Shown one piece after another: positions 62,527 to 64,000 of a stretch of DNA of 64,000 nucleotides. The translations under genes were made by a program, and so were the position numbers. The first letter of the stretch is position 1. Each line of letters begins with the position of its first letter. Origin of the DNA: an uncultured Verrucomicrobiales bacterium (GTDB taxonomy: Bacteria; Verrucomicrobiota; Verrucomicrobiia; Verrucomicrobiales; DEV007). The notes beneath the pieces were generated by a model. That model made no database searches. It was not told the DNA's origin and saw only the letters and a program-made list of their open reading frames with translations. Location of the stretch: contig CALAHF010000162.1 of assembly GCA_937891465.1 (NCBI GenBank), positions 61,967 through 125,966 of the forward strand, given 5' to 3'.

Positions 62527-63159
62527 TTAGGCTTCGAGGAAGTTTTTGATCAAACGCAATCCCACGTCTTGACTCCGTTCCGGGTGGAACTGGCAGGCGA
62601 AAATGGAATCGCCAACCTGAACGCTGGATGCGAATTCGACGCCGTAGTTTGTGGTTGAACCGATCACCGATTTGTCTTCGGGATCGGGGAAAAACGAGTG
62701 TACAAAATAAAGGTGGGGGTCTTCGTCTTCCGCCAATCCATCCCAAATTGGCAACTCGCGATTTTTGATCGAAACCGTATTCCAACCCATGTGCGGGACT
62801 TTTAGACCGGCGTCCATTGGGAATTTTTTCACGGTTCCTTTCAAGAAGCCGAGACCTTTGACGCCGGGAACTTCCTCGCTGGATTCAAATAAAACCTGAT
62901 AGCCGAGGCAGATTCCGAAAAACGGTTTTCCAGCTTCCAGCCATGCGAGAAGGCCGTCGCGAAGATTCTTTTCGTCGAGAACGGCTGCGCAATCACCGAA
63001 TGCGCCGACGCCGGGAAAGATGAGCTTTGAAATGGATTCCAAATCTTCCGGTCCATCGACGAGAATCCCTTCGTGACCGAGCAATTTCAGCCCGTTGAGC
63101 ACATTTTGCAGATTGCCGCCGCCGTAGTCGACGACGCCGATTTTTGATGTCGAACTCAT
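62527..63159 (-). CDS. hisH: Imidazole glycerol phosphate synthase, glutaminase subunit
   Basis: Class I glutamine amidotransferase that gives ammonia to HisF in histidine synthesis. It has 210 residues. The catalytic Cys lies in GKPFFGICLGYQVLFESSEE, and the His-x-Glu is in CQFHPERSQDVGLRLIKNF. The N-terminus VVDYGGGNLQNVLNGLKLLG is typical of HisH. hisB lies nine bases upstream on the same strand, so they form a his operon fragment; hisF and hisA are not in the window. Confidence 0.95.
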   Translation of the reverse strand: MSSTSKIGVVDYGGGNLQNVLNGLKLLGHEGILVDGPEDLESISKLIFPGVGAFGDCAAVLDEKNLRDGLLAWLEAGKPFFGICLGYQVLFESSEEVPGVKGLGFLKGTVKKFPMDAGLKVPHMGWNTVSIKNRELPIWDGLAEDEDPHLYFVHSFFPDPEDKSVIGSTTNYGVEFASSVQVGDSIFACQFHPERSQDVGLRLIKNFLEA

Positions 63160-63168
63160 GATTATTTC

Positions 63169-63783
63169 TTAGAGAACGTCTTTGGTGCTGGGAATCACGT
63201 CTGCGATTCGCGAATCGATCTGAATCGCGGAGTCCACCGAACGCGCGAGGCCTTTAAAAACCGCCTCTGCCATGTGGTGACCGTCGCGACCATAAAGGAT
63301 TTCGATGTGCAAATTGATCAGCGCGTTGAACGCAACGGCGCGCATGAACTCTTCGACGAGCGTGAAATTGAATGCCCCGCCGATGTTGGCGATGCTTTCC
63401 GGGCCGCGATATTCGAGAAACGGGCGACCGCTGAAATCAACGACGACCCGCGCCAGCGTCTCATCCATTGGCAAATAGGCCACGCCATAGCGGTTGATGC
63501 CCCGCTTTTCGCCGAGAGCTTGTTTAATTGCCTGGCCAAGAACGATTCCTGTGTCTTCCACCGTGTGGTGAAAATCCACTTCGATGTCGCCATCAACCGT
63601 TACATCCAGGTCGATTTTGCTGTGTTTCGAAAAAAGCGTCAGCATGTGATCAAAAAACGGCACGCCGGTATTGATCGTAGATTGGCCGGTGCCATCGAGA
63701 TTGAGGTAGAGACGGACCTTGGTTTCTGCGGTGTCTCTTTCAATCGAGGCGGTTCTATTGGAACTGGATTCTGTGGCTGACAT
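63169..63783 (-). CDS. hisB: Imidazoleglycerol-phosphate dehydratase
   Basis: Manganese-dependent enzyme that dehydrates imidazole glycerol phosphate in histidine synthesis. It has 204 residues, a stand-alone HisB rather than a fusion with histidinol phosphatase. Metal-site motifs: TGVPFFDHMLTLFSKHS, VDFHHTVEDTGIVLGQA and GRDGHHMAEAVFKGLARS, with the repeated His-His pairs. The start is ATG 63783. Divergent from the zinc-ribbon gene, 38 bases away. Confidence 0.96.
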   Translation of the reverse strand: MSATESSSNRTASIERDTAETKVRLYLNLDGTGQSTINTGVPFFDHMLTLFSKHSKIDLDVTVDGDIEVDFHHTVEDTGIVLGQAIKQALGEKRGINRYGVAYLPMDETLARVVVDFSGRPFLEYRGPESIANIGGAFNFTLVEEFMRAVAFNALINLHIEILYGRDGHHMAEAVFKGLARSVDSAIQIDSRIADVIPSTKDVL

Positions 63784-63821
63784 GGAGTTTGTTTGAAAAA
63801 ACTTGGGTAAACTACTCCAAA

Positions 63822-64000
63822 ATGAACGTCCCCGAAACCATCACTTGCGTAGATTGTGGTCAAAGTGCGCATCTCATCTCATATCCGCCCGAAGAAGGGT
63901 GGCAGATCGGAGATAGTGTCGTTTACCGGTGCCGTGGCTGTAATGATCGCTGGGACCTCATCGTCGATGAATCCGACGATCCAGAGACCGGCGGTTCGAC
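63822..64000 (+). CDS. Small zinc-ribbon protein, 3' end outside the window
   Basis: The frame from ATG 63822 is open to the window end (59 codons). It has a zinc-ribbon pattern: ITCVDCGQSAHLI...VVYRCRGCNDRWDLIVDE, with CxxC pairs 24 residues apart. The segment after it is acidic (ESDDPETGGS). Function unknown. Divergent from hisB. Confidence 0.6.
   Translation, partial: MNVPETITCVDCGQSAHLISYPPEEGWQIGDSVVYRCRGCNDRWDLIVDESDDPETGGS

Noticed and set aside
1..64000. Genome-wide reassignment of TAG
   Set aside because: At least five intact genes end in TAG, including hisS and tcdA, so it works as a stop.

Overview
The window looks like chromosomal DNA of a Verrucomicrobiota-type bacterium (Planctomycetes-Verrucomicrobia-Chlamydiae group). 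Pointers are two sulfatases, a DUF1501 protein with a Tat-like signal, a large PSCyt1/DUF1549/DUF1553 protein, short cytochrome-c-domain proteins (one with leucine-rich repeats), an ASPIC/UnbV protein with two FG-GAP propellers, an SHD1-domain metallopeptidase and a DUF4129/DUF4350 pair. This is inferred from gene content only; no rRNA is present and the lineage is not proven.

Layout. 1-5 kb: hisS (5' end outside the window), upp, a GT4 glycosyltransferase and rsmE, then an alpha/beta hydrolase broken by an in-frame TAG. 5-12 kb, minus strand: ilvE, then mcsA-mcsB-clpC (arginine-phosphorylation-linked protein quality control), a terminator, and tcdA. 12-18 kb: SprT-like protease divergent from a PcfJ-like gene, a membrane C39-like peptidase, a secreted hydrolase, an unknown secreted protein, aroK and ssb. 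18-22.5 kb: AP2-like protein, SHD1 metallopeptidase, CbiX-like chelatase, UbiA-family transferase. 22.6-26 kb: tRNA-Arg(CCU), a cytochrome-c/LRR protein, and a tandem pair of His-rich secreted proteins, the first broken by TAG. 26-31.5 kb, minus: cysI, then DUF2851, two unknown genes and a histone-deacetylase-family hydrolase. 31.7-38.9 kb: VanW-glycosyltransferase fusion, ASPIC protein, M42 peptidase. 39-46 kb, minus: PSCyt1/PSD1 giant, nucleotidyltransferase pair, sulfatase, DUF1501. 46.5-53 kb: ion-channel remnant, truncated hemoglobin, AraC regulator, peroxiredoxin, and a heavily disrupted pseudokinase-Sel1 gene. 53-64 kb: cytochrome-c-domain protein plus sulfatase, a CaCA antiporter, tRNA-Glu(UUC), RhuM, GT2, a DUF4129-DUF4350 operon, hisH-hisB, and the start of a zinc-ribbon protein.

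The most distinctive signal is a family of intergenic repeats at 13 places. Each is built from 21-nt units of the form CGAWYCAAYAGGGT + NNRWTCG, in either orientation. Neighbouring units in a pair start exactly 22 nt apart in all 14 pairs counted. They sit between genes or overlap only the last codons of a gene, and in three cases supply the stop codon. I know of no named family that matches, though I could not search.

A second theme is gene decay: five loci carry internal stops or frameshifts. Three of the internal stops are amber, but TAG is also a normal terminal stop here, so recoding is unlikely. Several frameshifts lie in homopolymer runs, so sequencing or assembly error must be excluded.
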